Shown here: in pieces, positions 40,994 through 49,864 of the stretch | Layout of the letters: the number at the start of each line of letters is the position of its first letter | Position numbering within the stretch: the stretch's first letter is position 1 | DNA from: Nitrosomonas aestuarii | GTDB lineage: Bacteria; Pseudomonadota; Gammaproteobacteria; Burkholderiales; Nitrosomonadaceae | DNA length: 60,566 bases | Direction: 5' to 3' | NCBI RefSeq assembly: GCF_003046585.1 | Contig: NZ_QAAE01000019.1 | Coordinates: forward strand, 1-60,566 | Program-made: the position numbers and the translations under genes | Notes under the pieces: generated by a model | The model's input: the letters and a program-made list of their open reading frames with translations, nothing else | Databases searched by the model: none | Told to the model about the DNA's origin: nothing

Positions 40994-43210
40994 CTAAACC
41001 GGCGTTAGTCGCGCATACTCCAGCATCAACCATTTGGTGCCAGCACGACCAAAATTCACTTGTACCCGCGCATCACTGCCACTGCCTTCATAATCAAGAA
41101 TAACACCCTCTCCAAATTTGATATGCGCCACAGTCTGACCAATACGCCATTGCCCCTCTACCGGTAATTCCCGGTTGAATGGATCTTTTTTTCTAACCTC
41201 GACTGCTGATCGTGTACCCAAATCCTTAGTGGTAAACGAACGATCAAAACTGAAACCATCCCCAGCAGGCGATCTGAGCCATTTCAAAAATTTTTCCGGA
41301 ATTTCATCTAAAAACCGGGAAGGAATGTTGTAACGCGTTTGTCCGTGCAGCATACGGCTTTGCGCAAGACTCAGATACAGGCGGCGGCGCGCACGCGTCA
41401 TGGCAACGTACATCAAGCGCCGTTCTTCTTCAAGACCGTTTTTTTCGTTCAGACTATTTTCATGTGGAAACAACCCTTCTTCCAATCCGCTCAAAAATAC
41501 AGAATGAAATTCAAGACCTTTGGAAGCGTGTATAGTCATCAGTTGCAGCGCATCCTGGCCACTGCCTGCCTGGTGTTCACCTGCCTCAAGCGAAGCATGG
41601 GCAAGAAATGCCGTCAGACTGCCATCTTCAGCTTCATGTACAAAACTGATTGCCGCGTTGACAAGTTCATGCAGATTTTCCAGCCTGTCCGCGCTTTCGC
41701 GCACTGTCTGATAATGCCCCATTAACCCACTTTGAACCAACATACGCTCTACAATTTCCGCCAACGGTAAATTTTCCCAACCTTGACGCATAACTTGAAT
41801 CAATCCGACAAACCCCGCCACACCTCTTTTATTTTTCGCGTCGCTTTCGACAGCTGTTGCAGCTTCACCACATCGGTGAAGGGCGGCCGCCCACAGGCTA
41901 CTATTTTGCTGGCGCGCTTCATCCTGTAATTGCTCCAGGCTACGCGCGCCGATACCCCGCGCAGGAAAATTAATAACACGCAGTAATGCATTATCATCTT
42001 CAGGATTAGCAATCAAACGCAAATAAGCCAGTGCATGTTTGACTTCCATGCGTTCAAAAAAGCGCATACCACCATACACACGATACGGCAATGCCGCCTT
42101 GAACAGGGTGTGCTCAAGCACTCTGGACTGCGCATTGGCACGATATAACAGCGCAATTTGTGATAGCGGAACACCATCTACATGCAATGCCCTGATTTCA
42201 TCAACGATGAAGCTGGCCTCGTCAAAATCATTGAATGCACGATAGACACGCAGCGGCTCACCCATACCCTCCGCTGTCCATAAATTTTTTCCCAGGCGTT
42301 CGGTATTGTTTTCGATCAGTGCATTGGCGGCATCCAGTATATTCCCATGCGAGCGGTAGTTCTGTTCCAGTTTGATCACTTTAGATATACCAAAATCGCG
42401 CTCAAAATCCTTCATGTTTCCGGTATCCGCTCCCCGGAATGCATAAATACTCTGGTCGTCATCACCGACAACAAACACAGCTGCAGCATGCTTGGTGCCT
42501 ACACCCGCCAACAGCTTAAGCCAGTTATACTGCAACCGATTCGTATCCTGAAATTCATCCACCAGGATATAATCAAAACGCTCGCGATAGTGATTACGCA
42601 GGATTTCATTTCGAGTGAGCAGTTCATAACTACGTAACAGTAATTCGGCAAAATCTACCACGCCTTCCCGGTTACATTGCTGTTCATAGGCCAGATAAAA
42701 ATCCAGCAAATGACTGGAAAATGGATCATCCACAATTACATCGGCTGCACGCTGACCAGATTCTTTCGCATTATTGATAAACCACTGTACTTGCCTTGGT
42801 GGAAACCGTTTGTCATCGACTGAAAGGCTTTTCAAAATGCGCTTGATCGTGGCTAACTGATCGGCCGTATCGAGAATCTGGAATGTCTGCGGCAACCCGG
42901 CTTCCTGATAATGTGCGCGCAGCAACCGATGACATAAGCCGTGGAATGTACCCATCCACATACCGCGTGTATTGACTGGCAGCAGGGCATGAATACGCGT
43001 CAGCATTTCTTTAGCAGCCTTGTTGGTAAAAGTTACTGCCAGAATACTAAAAGGACTAACCTGACCTGACTGAATCAAATACGCAATACGCGTGGTTAAC
43101 ACACGCGTCTTGCCACTACCAGCACCCGCCAATACGAGTACCGATTGATGCGGCAGTGTAATCGCTTCTAGCTGTTGAGTATTCAGATCTGCGAGCAACG
43201 AAGAAGACAT
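40994..43210 (-). CDS. uvrD: DNA helicase II UvrD
   Basis: A 738-residue 3'-5' superfamily 1 helicase for nucleotide excision and mismatch repair. It begins LLADLNTQQLEAITLP and has Walker A VLAGAGSGKTRVL, DEFQDTNRLQY, VGDDDQSIYAFRGA and MTIHASKGLEFHSVFL. The C-terminal Tudor-like segment WRIGQTVAHIKFGEG matches UvrD/PcrA rather than Rep. It is well separated from addA, the other UvrD-family protein here. Confidence 0.96.
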   Translation of the reverse strand: MSSSLLADLNTQQLEAITLPHQSVLVLAGAGSGKTRVLTTRIAYLIQSGQVSPFSILAVTFTNKAAKEMLTRIHALLPVNTRGMWMGTFHGLCHRLLRAHYQEAGLPQTFQILDTADQLATIKRILKSLSVDDKRFPPRQVQWFINNAKESGQRAADVIVDDPFSSHLLDFYLAYEQQCNREGVVDFAELLLRSYELLTRNEILRNHYRERFDYILVDEFQDTNRLQYNWLKLLAGVGTKHAAAVFVVGDDDQSIYAFRGADTGNMKDFERDFGISKVIKLEQNYRSHGNILDAANALIENNTERLGKNLWTAEGMGEPLRVYRAFNDFDEASFIVDEIRALHVDGVPLSQIALLYRANAQSRVLEHTLFKAALPYRVYGGMRFFERMEVKHALAYLRLIANPEDDNALLRVINFPARGIGARSLEQLQDEARQQNSSLWAAALHRCGEAATAVESDAKNKRGVAGFVGLIQVMRQGWENLPLAEIVERMLVQSGLMGHYQTVRESADRLENLHELVNAAISFVHEAEDGSLTAFLAHASLEAGEHQAGSGQDALQLMTIHASKGLEFHSVFLSGLEEGLFPHENSLNEKNGLEEERRLMYVAMTRARRRLYLSLAQSRMLHGQTRYNIPSRFLDEIPEKFLKWLRSPAGDGFSFDRSFTTKDLGTRSAVEVRKKDPFNRELPVEGQWRIGQTVAHIKFGEGVILDYEGSGSDARVQVNFGRAGTKWLMLEYARLTPV

Positions 43211-43348
43211 GAAATGCGTTACTTTAAATTAATCGATAAACTGAACAACTTCAAAATGGAAGTTTTCGCGCCATACTATATGCTCTAGAACCACTGTGTA
43301 TTGCAGACCAAGAAACTAAATACAACTTTTGATTTAGAAATAAAATCA

Positions 43349-43367
43349 CTGATTAATTCTGAATCAG
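43349..43367 (-). terminator. Weak hairpin after prkB, possible terminator
   Basis: CTGATT (43349-43354) and AATCAG (43362-43367) form a six-base stem with a seven-base loop. In the minus direction a T-rich stretch (TGATTTTATTTC) follows, 70 bases after the prkB stop. The stem is short, so this is tentative. Confidence 0.3.
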
Positions 43368-43435
43368 ACCAATGACAATAATACCGGCACCACTTAAATC
43401 TGACTCATGAATTAATCACTACAAATTGACTGAAG

Positions 43436-44305
43436 CTAAGCTCTGCTCTTAGCGACAATCTCCAACAAGAGCGGTGTCAATATTAATTCGATCGCCATCC
43501 CCATTTTCCCACCCGGAACGACAATTGTATTCCGGCGAGACATGAAGGAGTCATGAATCATAGCCAACAGATTGGTAAAATCCACGTTTCTTGGGTTTTT
43601 GAAACGAATCACTACCATGCTTTCATCGAGTGTCGGGATTTCCCGTGCTATGAATGGATTTGAAGTATCCACTGTCGGCACTCGCTGAAAATTGATATGT
43701 GTACGGGAAAACTGCGGAGTTATGAAATGCACATAATCATGCATACGGCGCAAAATAGTATGTGTAACAGCTTCAGCGGAATATCCACGTGCACTGGTAT
43801 CACGGAATATTTTCTGTATCCATTCCAAGTTGACAATCGGCACTACGCCGACCAACAAATCTACATATTTTGCAACATCAGCGGTGTCGCTCTTAACACC
43901 ACCATGCAATCCTTCATAAAAAAGTAAATCAGATCCAGGGGGAATCGGGGACCAGGGTGTAAAAGTGCCTGGTTTCTGATCCCAAGGTGCTGCTTCTTCT
44001 TCATTATGCAAATACAAACGGGTTTGGCCTGAGCCACTTTCACCATATTCTCTGAATAACGTTTCCAGTTTTTCAAATTCATTTGCTTCAGGACCAAAAT
44101 GACTGATAGCCCGACCGTTATCTTTTTCAGATTCCGCAACTGCCTGTTTCATTGCTTCACGATCATAGCGATGAAAACTATCACCTTCAACGACAGCTGC
44201 CTTTAAATTTTCACGCCTGAAAATATGTTCAAAGCTATTTTTAACCGTTGATGTGCCTGCGCCAGATGATCCGGTAACAGCAATAACCGGGTGTTTCTGC
44301 GACAT
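43436..44305 (-). CDS. prkB: Phosphoribulokinase
   Basis: A 289-residue phosphoribulokinase making ribulose-1,5-bisphosphate for Rubisco in the Calvin cycle. It has the P-loop VTGSSGAGTSTVKNSF, the substrate sequence VEGDSFHRYDREAM, and the bacterial octameric-type LFYEGLHGGV. It sits away from any cbb gene in the window, with a gap of 236 bases to the divergent glycine-rich protein gene. It supports carbon fixation by this organism. Confidence 0.95.
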   Translation of the reverse strand: MSQKHPVIAVTGSSGAGTSTVKNSFEHIFRRENLKAAVVEGDSFHRYDREAMKQAVAESEKDNGRAISHFGPEANEFEKLETLFREYGESGSGQTRLYLHNEEEAAPWDQKPGTFTPWSPIPPGSDLLFYEGLHGGVKSDTADVAKYVDLLVGVVPIVNLEWIQKIFRDTSARGYSAEAVTHTILRRMHDYVHFITPQFSRTHINFQRVPTVDTSNPFIAREIPTLDESMVVIRFKNPRNVDFTNLLAMIHDSFMSRRNTIVVPGGKMGMAIELILTPLLLEIVAKSRA

Positions 44306-44345
44306 ATTAAATTTCTCCTAAAAAAATAAAAAACAAAATAAATAA

Positions 44346-44361
44346 TTACCGGTACTGGTAA
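44346..44361. promoter_or_regulatory. Near-perfect 16-base palindrome upstream of prkB
   Basis: TTACCGGTACTGGTAA reads almost the same on both strands, with one mismatched pair. It lies 41-56 bases before the prkB ATG, in the gap shared with the divergent exported-protein gene. It could be an operator for either gene or a small hairpin; no regulator is identified. Confidence 0.4.
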
Positions 44362-44541
44362 AAACTATCGACGGCGATTTTACGCTAATATGATACCTGC
44401 TTTCGATGTAATTGGGCAGATTGAAAAATTCGTTCAGTTTTTATTCAGGTTGAACACCTTACAATTAAATTATTTTTTTGTAAAAGTGCGCAAAAATTAA
44501 AAAAATAATATGCGCCACATAACCTCAGATAGAGGATAAAC

Positions 44542-45078
44542 ATGAAAAAACTAACAGGAACATTATTGATTTTAGCATTACTGGTTTTAGCTGCGCACAA
44601 TTCGGCATGGGCACGTGGGGGTAGCGGTGGCGGAAGCAGTATCAGCGGTGGTGGTAGCGGTGGTGGGGGACACTTCAGAGGCGGCGGCGGAGGCAGCCAT
44701 TTTGGGGGTGGACGTCGTCACCTTGGCGGCGGCCATGGGCATTTCGGACACGGACATAGTCATAATCGATTTAACTTCGGATTTAACTTTGGTGGGTTTT
44801 ATGGCCCCGGTTATTATGGATCGGGATTTTACAGCTACCCTTACCGCTATGGGTACCGCAGTCCTTACTATTATCCGCGCGCATATGCCTACCCATCACC
44901 AGTGATTATTCCCAGAACGCCACCTGTCTATATACAGCGAGAAACTCCTGTGACAGCATCCACTCAGCCACAGACGAATTACTGGCATTACTGCCGTAAC
45001 CCGGAAGGCTATTATCCATATATTAAACAATGCCCCGAGGGTTGGCTTCAAGTAGCACCTCAGCCAACACCGCGATGA
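44542..45078 (+). CDS. Exported Gly/His/Tyr-rich protein, cassette copy 1
   Basis: A 178-residue secreted or periplasmic protein. A signal peptide covers residues ~1-25 (cut near AWA/RG). Then comes a glycine-serine-histidine-rich stretch (~26-75), a tyrosine-rich stretch (~80-120), a proline-rich link, and a C-terminal motif: two Cys residues within YCRNPEGYYPYIKQCPEGW, possibly a disulfide. The same motif ends the paralogue at 45753. The function is not known; low-complexity composition suggests a surface or cell-wall role. It is preceded by GAGGA and sits 22 bases before the lipoprotein gene. Confidence 0.85.
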   Translation: MKKLTGTLLILALLVLAAHNSAWARGGSGGGSSISGGGSGGGGHFRGGGGGSHFGGGRRHLGGGHGHFGHGHSHNRFNFGFNFGGFYGPGYYGSGFYSYPYRYGYRSPYYYPRAYAYPSPVIIPRTPPVYIQRETPVTASTQPQTNYWHYCRNPEGYYPYIKQCPEGWLQVAPQPTPR

Positions 45079-45100
45079 CACTGATGCAGACGAGAAAATA

Positions 45101-45622
45101 ATGATATCCGGACTACGAAAGTCAGCTTTGCTATCTGTTTTGTTGGTTCTTACAGCTTGCGTCACCATGCCTACGGGTCCAAGTGTTATGGTTTTACCGG
45201 GCGCAGGCAAAAATTTCGAACAGTTTCGTTATGATGATTATGAATGTAGGCAATACGCCCATGAACAGGCAGGCGGAACTACAGCAAAAGACGCCGCAGT
45301 GAGTAGCGGATTAAACAGTGCGGCAATTGGTGCGGGACTTGGCGCAATAGCCGGTCTAGCTATCGGCGGTGGCGAGGGTGCAGCCATCGGTGCCGGCGCA
45401 GGCCTGTTGGCTGGCGGGCTTTCCGGTTCAGGAACGGCCAGAACATCTGGACATATCGGTCAAGAGCGCTATGACAACGGATATATACAATGTATGTATG
45501 CAAAAGGCCATAATGTCCCGGTCTCCGGAAGCATCAGAAATAATTCAGACTTATATAATCATAACAATAGCGTTTCAACGCCACCACCGCCACCCGGTTA
45601 CCCGTCTCCTTTTCGATATTGA
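45101..45622 (+). CDS. Glycine-zipper lipoprotein, cassette copy 1
   Basis: A 173-residue predicted lipoprotein: signal peptide ending LVLTAC (lipobox, Cys ~20), then VTMPTGPSVMVLPG, FEQFRYDDYECRQYA, and a long glycine/alanine run (residues ~72-112, IGAGLGAIAGLAIGGGEG and repeats) of glycine-zipper type that could insert in a membrane. It ends with GYIQCMYAKGHNVPVSG and a proline-rich tail. The paralogue at 46166 has the same layout. Related glycine-zipper proteins are common outer-membrane components of unknown role. Confidence 0.87.
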   Translation: MISGLRKSALLSVLLVLTACVTMPTGPSVMVLPGAGKNFEQFRYDDYECRQYAHEQAGGTTAKDAAVSSGLNSAAIGAGLGAIAGLAIGGGEGAAIGAGAGLLAGGLSGSGTARTSGHIGQERYDNGYIQCMYAKGHNVPVSGSIRNNSDLYNHNNSVSTPPPPPGYPSPFRY

Positions 45623-45752
45623 TTGATCACCGACATGACTTCATTGTACAAAAACAAGGTTTGTTTTAAGATTCCCCAAATGACACGAAAACAGAAATCT
45701 TTTTTTCAATACTTATAGGAGCTTCTGTTACTCTTCTCAACGGGATACACGT

Positions 45753-46148
45753 ATGAAAAAATCAATTTTATTCTATCTGATAATTGTGCTACCCGCTGTC
45801 GGCACCCCTAATCTGTTATCAGCGCATGGTGGGCGAATCGACAGGTTTAATTTTGGAATACACTTAGGCTATCCGGGTTACTATGGATACAACTACTACG
45901 ATCCTTTCTACGACCCTTTCTTCTATCCGCCTTTTTATAATTATCCACCTGTTGTTGTCCCTTTAGTACCGCCAGTAGTCGTGCCACCGACACCACCTGT
46001 TTACATTCAACAACAAGAGGAGCCTGCCGCAGCTCAACCACAAACTAATGACTGGTACTACTGCCAAGATCCGAATGGCTATTATCCATATGTTAAACAG
46101 TGTCCCGGCGGCTGGTTGCGTGTAAGCCCTCACCCACCTGCACAATAA
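45753..46148 (+). CDS. Exported Tyr/Pro-rich protein, cassette copy 2
   Basis: A 131-residue secreted protein with a signal peptide (residues ~1-24, ending LLSA) and a Tyr/Phe/Pro-rich body without the glycine-histidine block of copy 1. It has PPVYIQQQEEPAAAQPQTNDW and the C-terminal motif YCQDPNGYYPYVKQCPGGW, with the same two cysteines as in copy 1. Function unknown. It lies 17 bases before the second lipoprotein gene. Confidence 0.85.
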   Translation: MKKSILFYLIIVLPAVGTPNLLSAHGGRIDRFNFGIHLGYPGYYGYNYYDPFYDPFFYPPFYNYPPVVVPLVPPVVVPPTPPVYIQQQEEPAAAQPQTNDWYYCQDPNGYYPYVKQCPGGWLRVSPHPPAQ

Positions 46149-46165
46149 ATATCACGAGGTATAAT

Positions 46166-46720
46166 ATGTTTAAAATTTCAAAATCACGCCTACTATCCCT
46201 GCCATTATTAACAACTGTGCTGGCTGCTTGTGTAAGTTTGCCAACAGGTCCAAGTGTCATGGTTCTGCCAGGCTCCAGTAAAAGCTTCGAACAGTTTCGC
46301 TATGATGATTATGATTGCAGACGCTACGCTTATCAGCAAGTAGGTGGAACAACGCCAAGGGCTGCATCTATATCCAGCGGCGTTGAAAGCGCCGCTGTTG
46401 GCACAGGGCTTGGCGCCGCAGCTGGAGCTGCATTTGGTGGTGGCGAGGGGGCTGCCATAGGTGCAGGCGCTGGCTTATTGGCGGGTGGTTTAGCAGGATC
46501 GGGGGCCTCCAGAACATCCGGCTACGAGAACCAGTACCGTTATGATGTCGGTTATATTCAATGTATGTATGCAAAAGGTCACCGTGTTCCTGTATCCGGC
46601 AGAATCACAAGCGACCAAACCACAATCAACCAAAAACCAGCTAAAATTTTACCCTCCCCTCCAGGTTTTACACCGCCACCACCACCGCCAGGAAATCCAC
46701 CACCTGCACCGCCACAATAA
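46166..46720 (+). CDS. Glycine-zipper lipoprotein, cassette copy 2
   Basis: A 184-residue predicted lipoprotein, paralogue of the 45101 gene. I start it at MFKISKSRLLSLP, with GAGG upstream, not at an in-frame ATG 66 bases earlier inside the preceding gene. A lipobox (VLAAC) is followed by VSLPTGPSVMVLPGSSKSFE, FRYDDYDCRRYA, a glycine-zipper stretch, GYIQCMYAKGHRVPVSG and a longer proline-rich tail. Membrane anchoring is expected; the role is unknown. Confidence 0.87.
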   Translation: MFKISKSRLLSLPLLTTVLAACVSLPTGPSVMVLPGSSKSFEQFRYDDYDCRRYAYQQVGGTTPRAASISSGVESAAVGTGLGAAAGAAFGGGEGAAIGAGAGLLAGGLAGSGASRTSGYENQYRYDVGYIQCMYAKGHRVPVSGRITSDQTTINQKPAKILPSPPGFTPPPPPPGNPPPAPPQ

Positions 46721-47126
46721 ATTTATCCAGGGTTGCTTGACATTTTTTGCAACTTTTTCAAGCAAATCTGGAGCATATCTAAATTCTATTTTGCATATAA
46801 TTTACGCATTTTGAAGTAGCATTGCTTAATATAATGAAGAAAAATGAAGCAAAAGCCATACAGGACAACCAGAATCTCGATAAATAATGCCAGCAAACAA
46901 GCTGCTGAATATCTTTAGATACCGTAACTATTTGGTAAAACTGTGCTTTCTGCTTAAGCAATTTAATCAGTACTTCCCTAAATATGGTTTTAAGCTAAAA
47001 TACAACATTGATATACATCCGTAATTTGACAATAATATATGCAAAGAACATGCGGATTTAACGCATCTCAATTTTTAACTGACACAATTTTAACTATAAA
47101 TATAATATTCAGGGAGTACGAAAACC
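46721..47126. other. Gene-free AT-rich stretch
   Basis: No reading frame with a plausible ribosome site, no RNA gene and no strong hairpin seen. The last ~120 bases should contain the promoter of the 47127 gene: TTGATA and AATAAT with 17-base spacing near 47008-47036 is one weak candidate. Confidence 0.35.
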
Positions 47127-47636
47127 GTGAATCCAATTGTACCGATCATAATGGCATTCGGCGCTGTTTTATTTCTTGTTGGAGTAATTGTTCTAGCCAG
47201 GCTCACCGTCAAAAAAACCAAAACAATCAAATTTTTTGGCAAGGAATATCGTTTATGGCGCTTTGTATTTACTACAACTTCATCGGGCATGGCGCTCATC
47301 ATGTTATCAATTTATACACATAAACTTTTACCGCCCGAGTCCATACAATCTGAATCCACTCAAGCAGTGATAGGTGTATCCAGCAATTTAAGATATGAAC
47401 TTGAAACCATTTTGCCAAACGATCAAAACAATGCCAGAATGTTGAATACTATTACTCGCTTCCAGAAAGAATACCAGGAAGCACTGCAGAACAAAGATAA
47501 AATTACATTAGATATTTTAACTATGGAAATGACTCAGATAATCGAACTAGAATTGGAAAAACAAGAGCATCCATCGCACCAAATCAGCTCGGAAATTAAT
47601 AGAATCATGCGTTTCTTGAAACAAAAACCTGACTGA
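47127..47636 (+). CDS. Membrane-anchored protein of unknown function
   Basis: A 169-residue protein from a GTG start preceded by AGGGAG. Two membrane segments are seen (residues ~4-24 and ~48-66) with a short basic loop between (KKTKTIKFFGKEYRLWR). The rest, residues ~70-169, is polar and likely helical, with QNNARMLNTITRFQKEYQEAL and charged repeats that could form coiled coils. I do not recognise a family and cannot propose a role. Confidence 0.75.
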   Translation: MNPIVPIIMAFGAVLFLVGVIVLARLTVKKTKTIKFFGKEYRLWRFVFTTTSSGMALIMLSIYTHKLLPPESIQSESTQAVIGVSSNLRYELETILPNDQNNARMLNTITRFQKEYQEALQNKDKITLDILTMEMTQIIELELEKQEHPSHQISSEINRIMRFLKQKPD

Positions 47637-47776
47637 ATAATCAGAATTCTGGGAGGTGATAACAACAGGAAAAATTAACGAGGTTTTCTACTGTATCTGC
47701 ATAGGGTCTCACAAGCGTATAATCGAGATAATGTCATCATGAAACACGACTCCCCATAAATTTAAGAGGCTAATCC

Positions 47777-48136
47777 ATGAAAAAAACGATCCAAATACTG
47801 ATCATTCTAGTCACATTATTGCTCTTACCAAATGTGGCGCTAGCACATAACTATCCGACAAAAGTGGGTGAAAAACTAGGTAACGGAATTGCCAATGCAG
47901 TCACTGGTGTTGTGGAAATCCCTAAAACCATGATCATAACCGGCCGTAGACATGGCGCTACTTATGGCATGACAGCCGGTTTTTTTACTGGTCTGTTTCA
48001 CGCTGTCGGACGTAGTGTCACTGGCGCACTTGACATAGCAACATTTTTGGTACCGACAACACCGATCGTCAGACCCAACTATATCTGGGATAATTTTGAT
48101 CGGGAAACATCTTACAGTGCATGGCAGATGCGTTAA
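47777..48136 (+). CDS. Exosortase-associated protein of TIGR04073 type
   Basis: A 119-residue exported protein: signal peptide to residue ~24 (NVALA), then KVGEKLGNGIANAVTGVVEIPKTM and two hydrophobic stretches with GATYGMTAGFFTGLFHAVGR and GALDIATFLVP. This pattern matches TIGR04073, a family that co-occurs with exosortase surface-sorting systems, as I recall it. No exosortase gene is in the window. Role unknown. Confidence 0.7.
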   Translation: MKKTIQILIILVTLLLLPNVALAHNYPTKVGEKLGNGIANAVTGVVEIPKTMIITGRRHGATYGMTAGFFTGLFHAVGRSVTGALDIATFLVPTTPIVRPNYIWDNFDRETSYSAWQMR

Positions 48137-48180
48137 ACATTCATATCATTTTTAATCAGGATATTAAGTTTAACCCCTTC

Positions 48181-48212
48181 CGCATGAAATAATCCCGTGG
48201 TTATTTCATGCG
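48181..48212. repeat. Perfect 12-base-pair hairpin between convergent genes
   Basis: CGCATGAAATAA (48181-48192) and TTATTTCATGCG (48201-48212) are perfectly complementary with an eight-base loop, between the stops of the TIGR04073-type gene and the YgfX-like gene (3 bases after the latter). No U-run follows on either strand, so it may protect transcript ends or end transcription poorly on both strands. Confidence 0.65.
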
Positions 48213-48214
48213 TC

Positions 48215-48652
48215 TCACTCATAGGTTTGCTTCCACTGCCAGCGCAATAACACTCTTAATTGCCTAAATTCTTCAACATCAAGAGTATCGGACATAATAA
48301 TCACACTACGTGTGGGCCAGCAATGCGCCGGCTGCAAAATTAATACTGTTAAATAAGATGATACAAAAGTTGAACTCAGTACGGTACAATCAATGACCCT
48401 ACCACTGGCTGTATATAACTCACAATCGGCTTTATCAGAGAATTTTAATAACACGGCGGAATTTGCAAAACTCAGTCGCACAGCATGGCCGAAGTAAAAG
48501 CACAAACTAACAATCAATAACAACAAGCCAACCCACTTAACATTAATCGATACCGTCAAAAAACATAATATTAACGCAGCCGCGCAGTGCGTTACCAAGA
48601 GTATGGCGGCAAGTTGTTTAGAAGACTTAAGATGGACGGTTAACTTGGACAT
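48215..48652 (-). CDS. YgfX-like membrane protein
   Basis: A ~145-residue protein starting MSKLTVHLKSSKQL, rather than at an in-frame start 60 bases upstream. Two hydrophobic helices (residues ~16-34 and ~40-58) are followed by a soluble tail that ends RQLRVLLRWQW, which resembles the YgfX (CptA) family. In enteric bacteria YgfX is linked to SdhE and flavinylation, or described as a toxin; here no sdhE partner is seen. The assignment is from pattern only. Confidence 0.55.
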   Translation of the reverse strand: MSKLTVHLKSSKQLAAILLVTHCAAALILCFLTVSINVKWVGLLLLIVSLCFYFGHAVRLSFANSAVLLKFSDKADCELYTASGRVIDCTVLSSTFVSSYLTVLILQPAHCWPTRSVIIMSDTLDVEEFRQLRVLLRWQWKQTYE

Positions 48653-48819
48653 AACGGTAATAATATAATAGGCAGCTATAAAGAGGTTCGCCGCAAAACG
48701 TACAATACTCAAGCAGCTATTATTATCGCCACATGTTAGCTATCATCTATATATTCAATTACTGGAATAACAGCGCATCAGAAATAAAATAGATAATCCG
48801 TGCAACCCCCAATGTGCAG

Positions 48820-49845
48820 TTAATCCGGATTCGCAGGTAAAAATTTCAAGGGATCTACCGGCTTACCATGCCTCCTGATTTCAAAATGTAATTGAGGCAT
48901 ATTGGTGTCCGTATCACCCATTTCCGCTATTTTCTGACCTTGTACGACAGCTTCTCCTTCTTTTACGAGTAACTTACTGTTATGCGCATAGGCACTGAGA
49001 AGCGCATCATCATGTTTAATAATAATAAGATTGCCGTATCCACGCAAACCATTCCCACTATAAACAACTTCACCTGCAGCAGTGGCCAAGATTGATTGTC
49101 CTAATTGTCCGGATATTTTCACCCCTTTTGAATTATTTGAGAAAGCAGACAGTATCTTTCCCGTTACAGGCCATATCCAATCTGTTTTAGATGAATCTAA
49201 AGAAACTTTCGTCTCTTGCTCAACTGGCTTTGGCGCATCTTCAATACGAGTACCCGTTACAGCAACAGTTGAATAATCAGTAGTCTGCTTATTAAATGAC
49301 GGGTTGACTGAATATTGTAATCGCGCCACATTCTGTTCAGAATATGGCAACTTCAATGCCTTAGGGGATGTTTTAACTTTTTCTATCGCGAAATCCTGCG
49401 TTGAACTTACCGCAGAGTTCGGCGCGCCATCAGCCAAATCCAATGCAGGATCGACAACCGACATTACAGCATGTTGCGGCACAGCAAACAGTGTTGGTTC
49501 AGCTTCTTTTGAAGGTACTGACAGATTAATTCGTTGACCAGGTTTGATTGTCTCTGGATCGGTGATATTGTTCCAATCAGCCAGTTCTTTCTGATCAATA
49601 CCATGATTGAGTGCAATGCTATAAAACGTATCGCCTTTTTGAACGATGTAGAATTGATCGATTTGCTTTGCGTTTGAAATATCTGCCGTCTTCTCAGGCG
49701 TTATTGTTCGTTCAACCACTGGAGCTGGGCCTTTGGTTGTCTCACAGCCGATAAGTAAAAATAAAAAAACAAATAACCAGCAAGCACTCAGTGCTGTCTT
49801 CCTGATACCAACGTATGTTTTCAATTGTACTTGGTCATTATTCAT
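48820..49845 (-). CDS. nlpD: NlpD-like lipoprotein with LysM and degenerate M23 domains
   Basis: A 341-residue envelope lipoprotein (lipobox FLLIGC, Cys ~34) with a LysM domain (residues ~67-110, FYIVQKGDTFYSIAL) that binds peptidoglycan and a C-terminal LytM/M23 domain. In the M23 part the usual HxxxD becomes NSKGVKIS, so the zinc site is incomplete, as in E. coli NlpD, which activates amidases at division rather than cutting itself. It follows pcm by 19 bases. rpoS, which often comes next, is not in the window. Confidence 0.88.
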   Translation of the reverse strand: MNNDQVQLKTYVGIRKTALSACWLFVFLFLLIGCETTKGPAPVVERTITPEKTADISNAKQIDQFYIVQKGDTFYSIALNHGIDQKELADWNNITDPETIKPGQRINLSVPSKEAEPTLFAVPQHAVMSVVDPALDLADGAPNSAVSSTQDFAIEKVKTSPKALKLPYSEQNVARLQYSVNPSFNKQTTDYSTVAVTGTRIEDAPKPVEQETKVSLDSSKTDWIWPVTGKILSAFSNNSKGVKISGQLGQSILATAAGEVVYSGNGLRGYGNLIIIKHDDALLSAYAHNSKLLVKEGEAVVQGQKIAEMGDTDTNMPQLHFEIRRHGKPVDPLKFLPANPD

Positions 49846-49864
49846 TGCAGTTTTCTCGGCATCA

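Larger units (their letters stand above)
44542..46720 (+). repeat. Tandem duplication of a two-gene cassette
   Basis: Two successive units, 44542-45622 and 45753-46720, each holding an exported YYPY-KQCP-GW motif protein followed by a glycine-zipper lipoprotein. Paralogues keep gene order, strand and the same sequence blocks, for example SVMVLPG, FEQFRYDDY and GYIQCMYAKGH in both lipoproteins. The first proteins of each unit share only the signal peptide type, a Tyr-rich stretch, PPVYIQ and the C-terminal motif, so they have drifted more. Confidence 0.85.

Noticed and set aside
44645..44905. A 96-codon frame within the glycine-rich exported-protein gene
   Set aside because: It is an out-of-frame reading of low-complexity GC-rich sequence, with no signals of its own.
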